Origin: Scenedesmus sp. ARA3
Lineage: Eukaryota; Chlorophyta; Chlorophyceae; Sphaeropleales; Scenedesmaceae
Length of the DNA: 64,000 nt
Assembly (NCBI GenBank): GCA_004335835.1
Contig: RWJK01001828.1
Location: forward strand, 40,518-104,517
Direction of reading: 5' to 3'
The position numbers were made by a program, and so were the translations under genes. Positions 45,088 to 62,367 of this stretch are shown one piece after another; position 1 is the stretch's first letter; each line of letters starts with the position of its first letter. Below the pieces are notes generated by a model that saw only the letters and a program-made list of their open reading frames with translations, was not told the origin of the DNA and searched no databases.

Positions 45088-45693
45088 GGCTTGTGTGCGA
45101 TGCTACAGAGGCTGCTGGCCGAGTGCTTCGACAAACACGGTGCACAACGAGAGACGTCTGATCCAAAAGACGGGTAGCTCTTGAAAGATTTAAAGCAACA
45201 CTTAGATTTGCGTTATAGTTCAGTCAAGTCTTCTCGCGATCACCTGCGCTGCGAGCCCGATTGAAATGCATAATGTCATGTTCATCTGTGCACCCTGCAC
45301 CCCAGGCAAGCCAGGTCACTGGTGAAGCCCGTACGCGTGTCCGTGTTACATGACCTAATCTGCTGCAAACATGACCAAACCTCAAAGCCTGGCTCAGCGC
45401 CATCAAGCGCTGAGCATGTGTGAAGGTGCCACACATGCATGCAGTACGTTGTCCCGCTGCCTTGGAGCATGGGAAGTAAGAGCCCAGGGGCCGTACATCA
45501 CACAAAACGAACATATCCAGCTCACGTAAAAAATCAAATAAATGGTTGAGTTCTTCAGACACACTGTGCCAAAGGAATGACCCGGCCACCCACTGCACAG
45601 CTGTGCAGACAAACCCCAGCCACTGGTACATGGTACGCCCACAGCATATTGCCCTGAGCAGTCATTGAGTGCAGCAGCCGCCTGCAGATGCAG
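45088..45693. other. Intergenic between PSMA2 and the NIPA-like gene
   Basis: Holds the PSMA2 promoter and the 3' UTR of the NIPA-like gene. A sense TGTAA lies at 45346-45350, about 345 bp after the NIPA-like stop. No other gene recognised. Confidence 0.45.
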
Positions 45694-48600
45694 CTATTGC
45701 ACACCCTTTGTGCCCTGGCTGCTGCCGTCAAAGCTGCCACTGAATGGCGCCTGGCCACCACTCGTGCCCTGCTCATCATCTTCCACAATGGCAAACATCT
45801 CGTCCTTTGACTGCATGCGCGCATAGCTCCTGTTGCTGCCGGCTGTTTGAATGCTGGCTGTCAGCTCCTTGAAGTTTGACTTGACCTCTGACAGGATGTT
45901 GCTCAGGCCATCAAAGGGTGCCTGCAGCCAAGCAGCACACTGATGGTGGCAACTGCATGCGCATGCATAGGGAGGGCACCTCAAGCTGAAAAAATACGCA
46001 TCACTCGCTCATGCAGCGTGTCGTTCCAAGGTGCTGGCAGAACAGCCCCATGTGCCACTGTCACTGCTATTACCCGCACTGCCCATCATATAGTTGTGGT
46101 CAGACCTCCTGCTGCCGCCAACCTAACATTCAATAGCCATGCAGTGCTGCAGCGCCCCTCACCTTGCTGGCTGCCGCATGTGCGCTGGGGCTCATGTCAA
46201 TCGCATTGCTCAGAGGATTAATACCCCGGGATGCCCCTGCCACTGCATGCACCGCCACCTGCCGCTCCGCCTGCCGCTGCTGCTGCTGCTCCCTGCTGCT
46301 GCTGCTCCTGTTGAGGCCGCGTATGGCTGCAGCAGCGCTGGGGTCCAGGCTGCCATCGTCCAGCTCCAAGCTTGTGCGGCTGCTGCTGGTGCCGCCGCCA
46401 CTGCCAAAGGTGCTCAGCTGCATGCTGCCGCCCAGCAGGGAAGCCTCTGCGCGCTGCGGCCGGGCTTGCAGGAAAGCACCGGCCTGAGCATGCCGTAGCC
46501 AGACGCAACAGACGCAGCATGTGTGTGTTTGAGTGGTGTGCAGACGCGTGCGGCAGAGAGCACTGTGCAAGGTAGAGTGTGGTGCAAGATAACCAGGCCA
46601 CATGCAGGATTGTGTGCAGGCACGGCGTGTTGATATCCTCGTGTCACCAGCAGCAGCGCACCTCAGGTGCCCCTCCCTGGCTGTGGTCAGGCAGCGCCCC
46701 GTACCTCCTCACGACAGCGGCAGCCTGCAGGGCAAGCAGCCGAGCCCATGGAATTCGGAAACACACTGGGCAGGGGATGCAGCAGCTGCATTTGCAGATA
46801 AGCGCCTCCGCCGCAGCACTGCTCACAAACATGCTTGTCATACACAAAGGGCTTCTGGTCCAGCATTGCTTTCAGTTGTGCATTTACATGCCGAAAACTG
46901 TCATATCACAAGAAAATCATCACATGTGGCCGGACCACACACTCTTACACACAACGAACACAGACCTTTGGTGAGCCGTACAGGTCAGCCATGGGCATGG
47001 CGAACAGACTGACGCCGGGCATGGCCTCATCACCCAGGCCCAGCGACAGCCGCGCAGCAGCAGTCTCGTCCAGGCTGAAGTCTGCTGCCACGGCACGCGA
47101 CAGCGAGCCCACCCTGGCGCGCAGTCGCTGCTTGGATTGCCTGTAGGGGGGTAGCAGGGCAGGGCAGGCAGGTATGCAGGGAGTGGCACGCCGCTCACTT
47201 CTCTTGTATGCTGTGCATCCCTATGTTGCTTTCTACCGGAGACACTGCCTGCTGCCGCCAAAGCATGCGCTGTCAACGGCGCTGCTAGCCTGCTCATGCT
47301 CATGCAAGTGGTTGTGCAGCAAACACCACCTCGCTCCTTGCCAGCCCAAGTACGCTACCGCATGCTGCGCCACTCACCGCCGCTGCCTGGCGGATGCCTC
47401 AGCCGCGCCCTGCTCCAGTGACAGCCCAGAGTCAGGCAGCACCTGCACACCCCGCACACCACCCGCTTCTGCTGCTGCTGCCGCACTATCGCTAACCCTC
47501 CCAGCCTCGCCGCCCTGCCAAAGCTGCTGCAGCCGCAGCGCTGCCAGCGCCCGGCCCAGGCTGAAGCTGCTGCTGCTGCCGGCCCGGCCGCCAAGCACGC
47601 CATGTGAGGGCTGGCGGCCCACAGACAGCAGCGACTGCTCGTCGTCCTCCCAGCCATCATTGTCTTCATCACTGTGCTCAATCGGTGGGTGCAGCTCTGG
47701 CTCCTGCTGTGAGGGTGCGGAAGTGAGGAAGAAGCTGGGTTGGCTGCCTGGTGTGTCTGCAATGCGGATGCAGGAAGGCAGGCAGCAGTGGCAGTCAGGT
47801 CAAGCAGGTGAATGATGCGCTGCCATGATGTGCTGTCTGCTGCTCAGACATGACTTGGATGCAGGGTGCGCATAAGATCAAAGACAGACAGTCGACACCC
47901 CTGATTGCCCATAGCTTTTAAAGAACGAGCAGTGACATAAGTGTTTTGTACAGATGGCAGATGTGGCAGCACCATCAGGGCATGGTGCATGGACCTATGT
48001 GTGCTGCAAAGCACATGCAAGTCAACCAAACAGCCTGTGCAGCACCATGATCCCCTCCCACCTGGCACAGGCGCAGCCAGCAAGCCGCCATGGCCATCCT
48101 GCGTTGCATCCACTGCCGTGCGTATGCAACCATCACCACCAGGGCTGGTGGCAGCAACCTCATCAGTACCATCCTGGGTGCTGTGCAGGTAAGACACCTT
48201 TGCACCTGCGACCAGTGGGCTTGCTGGCTGCGACTGCGGGTGGGCGGGCGCTGAGGCCTTGGTCAGCAGGAACACGCCAGCAAACACAATCTGCAGCAGG
48301 CAGGAAAAAGCGCATCCATCAGTGTGAGACATACCAGCTAGCCAAGCCGAATTTGCTGCACAACCCACACTGCTTGCTGAGCAGCAGCTTGGGCAGCTCG
48401 CCTGCAGAACCAACGGCATCCTTTCTATCAGCAGCAGCTGCTGCAGCAGGCGTGTAGCTGGGCACTGCCACGGTGGCACCTCTTGCCACATGCGCACTCA
48501 CCGCCACGCCCAGGCAGAACATGGACGCCTGCAGCCAGCCCATTTCCTGGTACTCCTGGAAGTAGAGCATGCCACTGAGGATGGAGAACAGCGTCCAGCA

Positions 48601-51214
48601 GATCTGCAGCGTGGGCACGATGACCATGGCTGGGAACATCTTCAGGCCCTGCCAGCAGCAGCAGTGGTATCAGCACCAGAAACCTTGTGCCATGTTTTTG
48701 GGTTTGCACTGATGTGAGCGCGAGGAACCAGCTGAAGCAGCTGTGCAATGAGCGAGTACATTCCTGGGAGTAGATACCAAACACTGCAGGCTGCCACCAC
48801 ACAGGTGCTCGTCTCGCTGCTGGGCTAAGCAGTACTAAGGAGGTCAACTGCATCGTGCCGGAGATACAGGCAAAGCGTGGCGCGGTCACGCACCTTGTTC
48901 AGTCGCGACACCCAGAACACGGCTGTGAACAGGAACGCTGGCAGCACCAGCCACGTGAACCACTTGGTCAGCTGCAGCAGCAAGGGACAGCAGAGCGCAC
49001 ATGTACCGTCAGAACAGACTGCTGCTGTTTGCTGGGCAACGCATCATGGCAGTGGTGCACGCGGCTGCAAACAGCCACTCCTGATGCCAAGGCATTCCTG
49101 GTGTCACACGCAAGGTCGGCCTTGACCTAGTAGCAGCTGCTGATTTCAGTGCAGCACAACAGCATGCTGCAGACTATGCTACGCCGCACCTGGTTGTCGC
49201 CGCTGGCTGTGGCCCTCAGCAGCACCGCCAGCGTCTTGCTAAACAGCACGCTCTGCGTGCCGATGATGGCGCTGAACAGGCAGTACAGCAGCGGCAGCAC
49301 CGCGCCCCATAGCGCGGCTGCTCGTGGGCCCTTTGCACTGCACACACGGGCGGGCGGGGCGACGCAGGATGTGGTCGCGCGCTATGTGACGTCCTGCTGC
49401 TGCTGCTGCTTGTCACGCCAACTTGGTGCGCTCTTGTCAGTACCGCTGCTGCTGTTGATGTTCAAAAGTGGATTGCACTCACCTCACTTGCCGCTGGCCA
49501 ATCCAGAAGCCAGCGTACGCTGCCATCACCACTGCCGCCCCTATTGCCATGTAGCTGACATATGCTGGCTTGCCATACAGAGCCAGCAGGTCCTTGTAGG
49601 TGTACTCCCTGCTGCTGTGGCTGCCGAATGATACCAGCACTATGCAGCCGCCGACAATGCAGCTGATGGCGATGATGACGGCTGCAGACACCTGCGTGGC
49701 CAGCAAACGAGTTGCGGAAGTGGTGCGCTTCTCAGACAAATGTATGGCGTGATCACTGTCCAGGGGACATTGCCTACTTTAAAACTATTCTGTGACGGCC
49801 CCAACTGCTGTTGGCAGCAACTGCACACTGTATGTTTCGAGCGCTTGGTGTTGGCAAAAGCGCTACAGTGTGCTTCCTATACTACTGCTGCTGCTGCTGC
49901 TGCTGGCTGTCGCAAGCTGTTGGTCTCACCTTTTCCTTCAACACAAACGACGCGAACAGAACATTGGATACAAACTGTACACATCCAATTGCCGCCAGCA
50001 GCGACTGCGCTGCGTAGCCTGCAAAAGCATAATGACACCCAGCAGCTGAGCAGTCAGCAGTAGCGACACTCATTGGGAATTATCAACTGCTACGTGCTGT
50101 CTGCTGGCTGTTCCGGCTGCTGCTGCTGTGCCTATGGCGGGCTGCCTACTGATTGAACGAAATGATGCGTTCGGCTGCGCAGCCAACGGCTGTGCCAGCA
50201 TTGCCCTTAACAACAGCAACCCGCTGGGTGCAAGCTCTGCGAGCATCTGCTCACCGAAAGAGATGAAGTTTGCCACATTCCCAACAGAGAAAAGTGCCAC
50301 TCCTATCTGCCACTCCCTGATTTTGCTGCAAGCAGCGACAAATCCAGCAGCAGCAGTAAGGCATGTTGGCAGCCTAAGTTGGCTGTGTCAGGCTATGCAA
50401 TGAGGAGGGCTGCAGCATGTTTCATTTCAGCCCTAGCGCCTACTGCTGCTGTGCATGCACTGCACTGGCTGGTACCTGCATGAGCCATTTGCCTCAGCTA
50501 CTCAATTGCAACATAGCAGAAGCTGCATTTGCTAGTCAGAGTGCCATGAGCAAAGTATCTGCGCACATGCGACAGTGCCCTCACCTGACTGCCTTCTTGC
50601 TGCCTGTGAGGGGCTCAGGCAGTGCAGCCCGCTTGTTGTGCCCAAGCTTCATCACATTCTGCAGCAGCAGCAGCAGCAACCACAGCATATGCTTGCTGCA
50701 GCCACGGCACATGTTCCGCTGTCCCGGACATTTAGCCAAGCACTACAGCATGGTGCATGTCTGCTGCTGGTGCAATGCTGCAGGTCGGCTGCTGGCCTTG
50801 CAGCGCGCCGCCTTGTCCTGCAAGCTGTTGCTGGGCTGGGCTGCTACCTGCAGGTGTGTTTTTGTTTGTGGAGTGTTCCGCTGCCTCACCGTTCCCAGAT
50901 TGATGAGGATACTCCCCACCTGCAAGCAGTGTGTACAGATGCAGCCAACTGCTTAAAGCACTGGCAATCAGTGCAACAACTGCGATGGACACCAGCGGAC
51001 TTGATGCACGCTTGGCCGTTCTGCTGCAAACTAGCACTGCGGAGCAACAATATTGAAATCCCATCTGCAGCTGTGAATGCTTGCACGAAAGCGTACTGTG
51101 CAAGCTTGAAGCAATACACCATCTGCATGTGCTGCAAAACAGCACTTCGCTCATAGGGCAGCAGCAGCACTGTCTCACCAGGTTGATGCCCACTCCAAGC
51201 AGCCATGCTCCCAT
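45694..51214 (-). CDS. NIPA-like magnesium transporter with long cytosolic tail
   Basis: Multi-pass membrane protein of the NIPA (DUF803) family, which moves Mg2+ at plasma or endosomal membranes. There are fifteen exons: complement(45694-45921, 46163-46483, 46662-46724, 46966-47140, 47378-47756, 48062-48290, 48502-48648, 48894-48971, 49190-49337, 49483-49691, 49930-50018, 50255-50325, 50585-50658, 50890-50919, 51179-51214). They sum to 759 codons including TAG (758 aa), all in phase. Membrane segments include MGAWLLGVGINLVGSILI, GVALFSVGNVANFISFG, LLAAIGCVQFVSNVLFASF, VIIAISCIVGGCIVLVSFG, AIGAAVVMAAYAGFWIG, LLYCLFSAIIGTQSVLF, FTWLVLPAFLFTAVFWVS and IVPTLQICWTLFSILSGM. The N-terminal exon pair is the family signature. 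The ~400-aa C-terminal tail is Ser/Gln/Ala-rich with acidic patches (HSDEDNDGWEDDEQS) and is much longer than in plant homologues (about 330-450 aa in total). Confidence 0.93.
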
Positions 51215-51718
51215 TATGGAATGAGCTGGTCAACACAGCGAATGTTGCTGCTTCACCTGTCTCACAGTGCTGAGCATGTGGGTAGCAGCATGGATGCAGG
51301 CTGCAGCTGCCTCATTGCTGCTGTAGCTCAGAACGCACGAAACCACCTCATCACAGGCAAGTATGTTGTGAATCCTTATTCAGCAAAGTCGGGATGAAGA
51401 ATGTCGGACTGTGATTTGCTGGTCACACCGAGTGCGTTTGAAGTCCGACGTCAAACTCGCAGACACATCGTAAGGCCAGAAAAGCAAGCGTATAGAGTAG
51501 CATTTAGCTACATCTCTAAAGTTCGTGTCAAGCTTTGCTAACATGTTGCAGCCAAGATGACAGCAAACCCTAAGAGCGGGAGGTGACCCGCGTGTGCCAC
51601 ATGGCTGCTGCCCTGCCTGCGAAAGTGCTGCGACACCATACAGCACCGCGTTTTGAGATTGCTGACTCTGTTGGCCTTCTGTTGTGGCTTTAAAGTAAAA
51701 CTGCAACATTGTATGGTC
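51215..51718. other. Intergenic between the NIPA-like gene and the GTPase gene
   Basis: About 500 bp, holding the NIPA-like promoter and the GTPase 3' end. Nothing else seen. Confidence 0.45.
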
Positions 51719-54286
51719 TCAATGATGCCGTCTGCCTGCTCCAGACTGCCATGATACTTTCCTGTTCGTCTGCAGCAGCAACACACAGTTGGAAGGACCT
51801 AGAAGCTCGTCCTTCCGCACTACCCTGCACTGCACAGGCACGCCCCGTGCTGCTGCTGCAGCTGGGCTCCCTGTGCTCACTCCTTGCTGCTGTTGCTGCT
51901 GCTGTTGATCAGCAGCATCTGCTGCATCACTGGCTGCTGCTTTGCTGCTTCTGCTGCTTACATGTTCTCCTGCTGTCAGCACCCTGCACTCTGCTCTAAC
52001 AAACTCGCCTTCCAGTAAGCCATAAGGAGGCCGCTTCAGCACCTGCAGCAGGCAGGCCCAAACAGCACGTACCACAGGCCAGTTTAGCCACAAGTTTGAT
52101 GCAGAGCAGACCGTGCTGTTGGCAAACACAAAGCACGCGCAAAAGGCCGCTGCCAAATAATTTCTGCCCAACGCCTGCTGCGCCAGCTGATTTCTTGCCA
52201 TAGTCAACCCACCTGATACACATCTTCTACTCTGCTGCCAGGCTTCACCAGCAGGCAGTCCCGCAGCACCCCAGCAGCCCCTCCTTGCGCTGCTCTCGCC
52301 TTCGCATCCACTCCCCACCCCAACGCAGCAGCAGAGCTGCTGCTGCTGCTGTGGCCCTTGCTCCTGCTGCTGCTGCCACCATGATGGTGGTGACCATGGT
52401 GTGAGGAACCCCCTCCTCCACCACCAGCAGCAGCACGCAAACTGACTGCAGCAAGCGCTGTGCAGCTCTCCCTATCAGCTATAGGGAAGCACCAGCGGGG
52501 CGGTTTCAGTGCTACTGCACATGTCAGCGCTGCAAGTACACCCGTACTGCCGTACGGCTGCAGTACGCTCTGTGTCACCTGCTGTACCGCTGCCTCACTG
52601 CTGCTGCTGCTGCCAGAAGGTGCTGCTGCAGCAGCAGCAGCGTCCTGGTAGGAAACCTGCCCTGCTCGTCGCAGCTGCTGCAGCTGTCGCTCAGCCGATG
52701 CGCTGACTGCCAGTGCTGCGTCATGCGGATATGCTGCAAGCACTGCACGGATGTGCGCTTGAGCACTCGGCAAGTCAGCCTGCAGTAGACATACATGACG
52801 GCACAGATCACTTTCTGACATAATAGACATTGTTTTCTTGTTGCGCCAGGCAGGACTACTGCTGCTGTTTCGCGCGAACTGCTGTCAGCACTGCCCACCC
52901 CAGCAAAATCCTGTCTCGCACAAAAAGGCTGCAGGCAAACATGCCGGCCAAGAAACTGTACCAATGCCGATCAAGCATACCCATTTGAATCAGCTGGAAT
53001 AACTTCCCCTTGCTGCTGCCGCTGCTGCCGCATGCCGCACCTTGTTCAATGCCAGCAGGATGGGGAAGCGTGCTGCCAGGAAGTGTGCCACCAGCCGATG
53101 CAGCTCCCACTCCCCCCAGCTGCCCAGGATGCTGCTGCTGCTGCTTGCGGGCAGGCCAGACTCCTTGGTGCCGCCCTGCAGCCCAGCATTCTGGTGCGCA
53201 GGAAAGTGCCAGGGCAGTGCATGTGTCGTTTCTATGTGGCCAGATATGGTGTGAAGGTCGCACCGGTGACGGGGGTTCTTGATGAGCAATAAGTGACGAT
53301 AATTAATTGACATATAAGCACTTGACAGTTAGGCTGCTTGCTTTTTGAAGTACGCCTTCCATAGCATGCAGTACGCACCAGCCAATCCCAGATCAGCCGC
53401 TGCGTCACACAACGCGTCTCACCCCTGCAGCCGCCACCTCAGCAGTCAAGTCCTCCAGCCGCACCCCCACAGCCCGCAGCACAGCAGCAACCAGCCCAGA
53501 GGGGGCATGGTAGCCACTGAACAGCCCAGGCAGCCGGGTGGGCCGCCGCAGCACGCCTGGCCACTTGGCACGTACATTATCGTACACCCAGCAATGCAGC
53601 TCCCGCCGCACCCAGCTGCAGGAGGACAGCAGCAAGGAGCGGCAGCAGCAGCAGCACAGCGTGTGTGAGAAAGCAGAGCTAGGGCGTTTATCTATAATGC
53701 TGCAGCACTGAGTATCTGATCAAGCCAGATGAGCTCGCTGCATGCCAGTCAGAGTGCTGCAACATACAAATGACAACTACACACAGCGAGATACCAGTGA
53801 GATACCAGTGAGAGCACATAGCAGACTACAGAACGCACAGCACTGCTGGGTGGCAGCAGCAGCAGCGGCAGCAGCAGAGCTGCAAGCACTCACAGCACCT
53901 CCTGGCGCGGGTCTGCGCCCTCCCCCGGTGCCGCCCCCGCACCCTCACTGTCAGTGGTGCCGCTGACATCCACCACGTGCACCAGCACGTCAGAGTCACA
54001 CAGGTCATTGAGGAAGGCATTGCCGCGACCCCGGCCCTTGTAGGCACCTACAGCAGTAGCAGCAGCAGCAGCATGTCAGCGGCACACATGTCATTGCACA
54101 CAAAGTGACACAACCACAGCCCTTGCGGCAGACAGGTTTGAAAAGATGGGCAGGGAACCACAGCACTGTCTGTGGTGCCGCTGACATCCACCATGTGCAC
54201 CAGCACGTCAGCGTCACACAGGTCGTTCAGGAAAGCGTTGCCGCGGCCTCGGCCCTTGTATGCACCTGCAGTCATGGTGTGAACAT

Positions 54287-54337
<51 letters not shown>

Positions 54338-56141
54338 CCAACAGCAGCAGCACGTCAGCATCACACAGTTCGTTCAAGAAAGCGTTGCCGAGGCCGCGGC
54401 CCTTGTAGGCACCTGAATCCAGCAAACAATTTCAGCACAACAGATAGGCAGCAGCAGCGCCATAAAGTCAGCGACACACATGCCGTAGCAACTGGCTTGC
54501 TGCACCAATGTCCCTTGCAGTACAGCCGGGCAAGCTCCAACAGCAGCAGCAGCAGCAGCCGTCAACAACACTGTGTGTACTCAGCAGGGCATCGCCATGG
54601 CAGTGGCCTGGCCTGATCTAAACGACTGCACGTGGCAACACAGCAGCCACATGTTACACACCTGGCACCAAGCCTGCCACATCCTTCACCACGACAGGCA
54701 CACGACGCCACAACAAGCTGCTGCTGCTGCTGCTGCTGCTGTTTGGCGCTACTTGCTGCTGGCCCCAACCGCAGTCCCTGACCAGCTGCTGCAGCGGTCC
54801 GATGTTGCTGAACTCTGGACTGATCTGGCTCAGATCAAAGCCTGCAGGCAGCAGTGGCAGCAGCAGCAAGATCAGGGCAAGGACAAATGTGCGTTGTGGA
54901 GGAAGCATCCAATTGCAGCAATCTTGCATGAGTTCCGGCAGAGAGAAATTGCTGCGGTCTGCGCTGAGCACATGTAAGTGCATGCACATACTTGCATTTG
55001 CGACACAGCCAGCAGCCAGACCAATCATCCCAACTGGACCCCTATCCAGGGCCATGTGCCGGCTGCGCTGCACCAGCAAGCATACAATGCACTCGGCTCA
55101 TGCACATGTAGCACAACTGCAGACACAAAACCCATCACCCTGCACCTACCCAGGGCATAGCCATGAGCCGGCTGTGCTGTGTCAGGCCCCAGCCCCAGCA
55201 GGGGTGCAGGGTCTGGCAGCACAATGTGGCCCCTGCCAACGTTTGGTGTGATGGTGGTGAAGGGGAATGGGGCCTCGCGCGCTGCATCCTCCTCCCGTGA
55301 GGGATCTGCAGGCAGAAGGCCAGTTGCAGCAGAGCAGCCGATGCAGCAGCAGCGGTGCATGAGCATCAGCAGAGGTGAAGAAGGGTGCTTCATCCTTGTT
55401 GTGCGGAAGGATCTGCAGACATGTGATGGGCAGAGGCAGCAGCGAATCTGGCAGCACAATGTGGCGGCGCCCGATGTTGGGTGTGATGGTGGTGAATGGG
55501 AATGGGGCCTCGCGCGCTGCATCCTCTTCTCTTGAGGGATCTGCGGTTACAGCAGAGCAGCCAATCGCCGTCAGCGATGCAGCAGCAGATGGGCATGAAC
55601 ACGGCCAACGGGGAGGCTGTTGTGGTCTCGGGGTGGGAATTTGCCAGCAATCACGCCCTTATGTTGCACAGGTGTGCACAGAAGCTGCAAAGACGCTTGC
55701 TGTTGTTTTGCGCAAACAATGGAGGGTTCAGCCTCAGGCTTTCAGGCAGGACAAATGAGGCCCTGGCGATATGGTCTACATCACAATGAGACGAACCGGC
55801 TTGTGCACCGGCCGGAATGTCAACAAAAGCAGTGATGTGCTGTGTTATGCTATGCTGTTTTGTGCAAGTGGCAACAACACAGCCCCTCAGTACTCCTCAC
55901 CTATCACTGCGTTGTAGAATGTTGACTTGCCGGCTGATGGCTTGCCCACCAGCCCCACAGTGTAGTCCCACCTGCCTCGGCTGCTCTCCAAACCCCCAAA
56001 CCCCAACCCTCCTGCTGCTGCTGCTGCTGGTGATGCACTCGCTGCTGCTGCTGCTGCTGCTGGTGGTGGTGGTGTCTGGCCGTCCTGCTCCTCTCCTGCA
56101 GCCCCAAAAGGACTGTCATCATCTGCAACTGCCCAGGCTTT
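51719..56141 (-). CDS. OBG-family GTPase of the YGR210c / archaeal type, with TGS-like C-terminus
   Basis: Exons placed: complement(51719-52052, 52213-52779, 53041-53175, 53423-53615, 53894-54047, 54662-54841, 55146-55305, 55901-56141). One small exon between 54842 and 55145 is unresolved, because the phases do not join without it. All GTPase motifs are present: G1 [10 protein letters not shown]2 in [12 protein letters not shown]3 [18 protein letters not shown]4 [22 protein letters not shown] and [19 protein letters not shown] match yeast YGR210c and archaeal homologues rather than OLA1, which has NxxE at G4. Related proteins bind ribosomes; the precise role is unknown. The C-terminal ~110 aa after QVLKRPPYG contain a Gln/Ser-rich insert. 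The first exon has no in-frame ATG, so the protein must begin upstream, possibly inside the RWD gene. Confidence 0.85.
54166..54413 (-). repeat. Two partial copies of the GTPase G3 exon
   Basis: The acceptor half of exon 53894-54047 ([21 protein letters not shown]) recurs at 54166-54267, extending to VSGTTDS, and at 54350-54413, both upstream in the same intron and both with an acceptor. A (CAG)n tract separates them (54296-54340). Confidence 0.92.
55374..55543 (-). repeat. Near-complete duplicate of the GTPase G2 exon, plus a decayed copy
   Basis: 55445-55543 repeats the exon 55146-55305 peptide from [18 protein letters not shown] to HIVLPD, with an acceptor and an open frame. Between it and the real exon, 55374-55415 is a decayed copy of the exon start. 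The upstream copy lacks a clear donor, so the exon at 55146-55305 is taken as the functional one. Confidence 0.9.
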
Positions 56142-60906
<4,765 letters not shown>

Positions 60907-61470
60907 GGCTCCCTCAGCAGCAGCAGCAGCAGCAACAGAGGAGATGTGCAGCGAGTGTTGTTCCGCAGCAGTCAGCCGTGATACAGATGTCGACGTATTC
61001 AGATATAGATGCTATGATTTGATTGATTGTGGCTCTTGACGTCGTATTGCACGGTGCGACAGATAAATCTTTGCAACTTGGCTCCCTGCCAATCACCCAA
61101 TTGAATTATATAATATCTCCTCCCTTCAGCTTCGTGTTCTTTTTGATGATTGTCGCCGCAACAGCGTGGTTACCGCGCAGGGCTCTCAGCCAGCAGACCA
61201 GTGACATGTTGAGCCCACCAGTGTGTCATTCGATGTACTGCTTGTAATTGACGATACAAGCAGCAGCACATCGCTGCATTCAGGTGTTTTCGGGAACAAT
61301 TATTAGTTCAGCACGAACACAGCAGCACCCTGGGTTGCCTGCCTCTGTGGTGCAGCCTGAAAGCTAGTTCGCTGCATAAGGTGGCCTTATTGGCGGATAG
61401 CCTGCTTAAAACAACACATCGAACCCACTATATTGCAGTCAAACCTCAAGCATCGTTTGACCGAGCAGCC
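60907..61470. promoter_or_regulatory. Divergent promoter region between the FSH-RWD (-) and TyrRS (+) genes
   Basis: 564 bp between two divergent start codons, so both promoters should lie here. An AT-rich TATA-like stretch, TTGAATTATATAATATC, is at about 61101-61117, some 200 bp from the FSH-RWD ATG and 350 bp from the TyrRS ATG. Its function is a guess. Confidence 0.35.
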
Positions 61471-62331
61471 ATGTTGGTCCACAGGCTCATCAGCTGCAGG
61501 GCCATGAGCAAGGCCACCAGAGGCAGCTGCCTCTCGGGCCTGAAGCAGCTGCACTCCACATCACAGCGTGCAAGGTGGGTAAACGTACTGATATTGAATC
61601 CAATTGGGCGGCATCCTTCAGTGCAGTACCTCTAGCTGCAGTGTTGCTGCTGGTGCTGCTGTCAGGCCAGCATGGTCAGTATTCTTGCATGCTTCATTCT
61701 GCGCATTCATAAGGAGTATTTGTAAGTGGAGAAATATAAGTATACATCATTATCATCCTCAATTGGTAACCTTAGCTTGCACCCCATGCTGTGATTTTGT
61801 TGTCCAGGGTCTTGCCGCAGCAGCGGCAGCAGCAGCAGCAGCAGCGGCAGCAGCAGCAGCAGCAGTGCCACCCAGCCCTGCAGCAGCAGTGCAGGATTGT
61901 CGCCACATCAGCTGCCACTGCAGATGTAGAAGCAGCACCAGCAGCAGCAGCAGCAGCAGCGCAGCCGACAGCCAATCTGGTAACACTGCTGCGCAGCAGG
62001 GGCCTGCTGCAGGATGTCACCTCAGAAGACCTTGAAAAGGTGACCTGACAGCTGCCTGCCCGACACATAGAGAGTATGCTGCAACTGTATGTATGGTCTT
62101 TTGTGTAGCCATTCCTGCAGCAGTGCTTTGTTGGAAATCTAAGCTGTCATAATGTGCGGTAGTCACACCTGCAGCATGCCATGTGAAACTATGAGACAGC
62201 GCACTTTATCCGCGCGTACGGATGCTGCTGCAGCAGGTGCAGCGGATGCAGCAACCAGCAACTGGCAGGCCAGTCATTATATATGCAAGCGTGCCTCTGA
62301 TGCCGACGTGTGTCACTGCTTGGGCTCAGTG

Positions 62332-62367
<36 letters not shown>

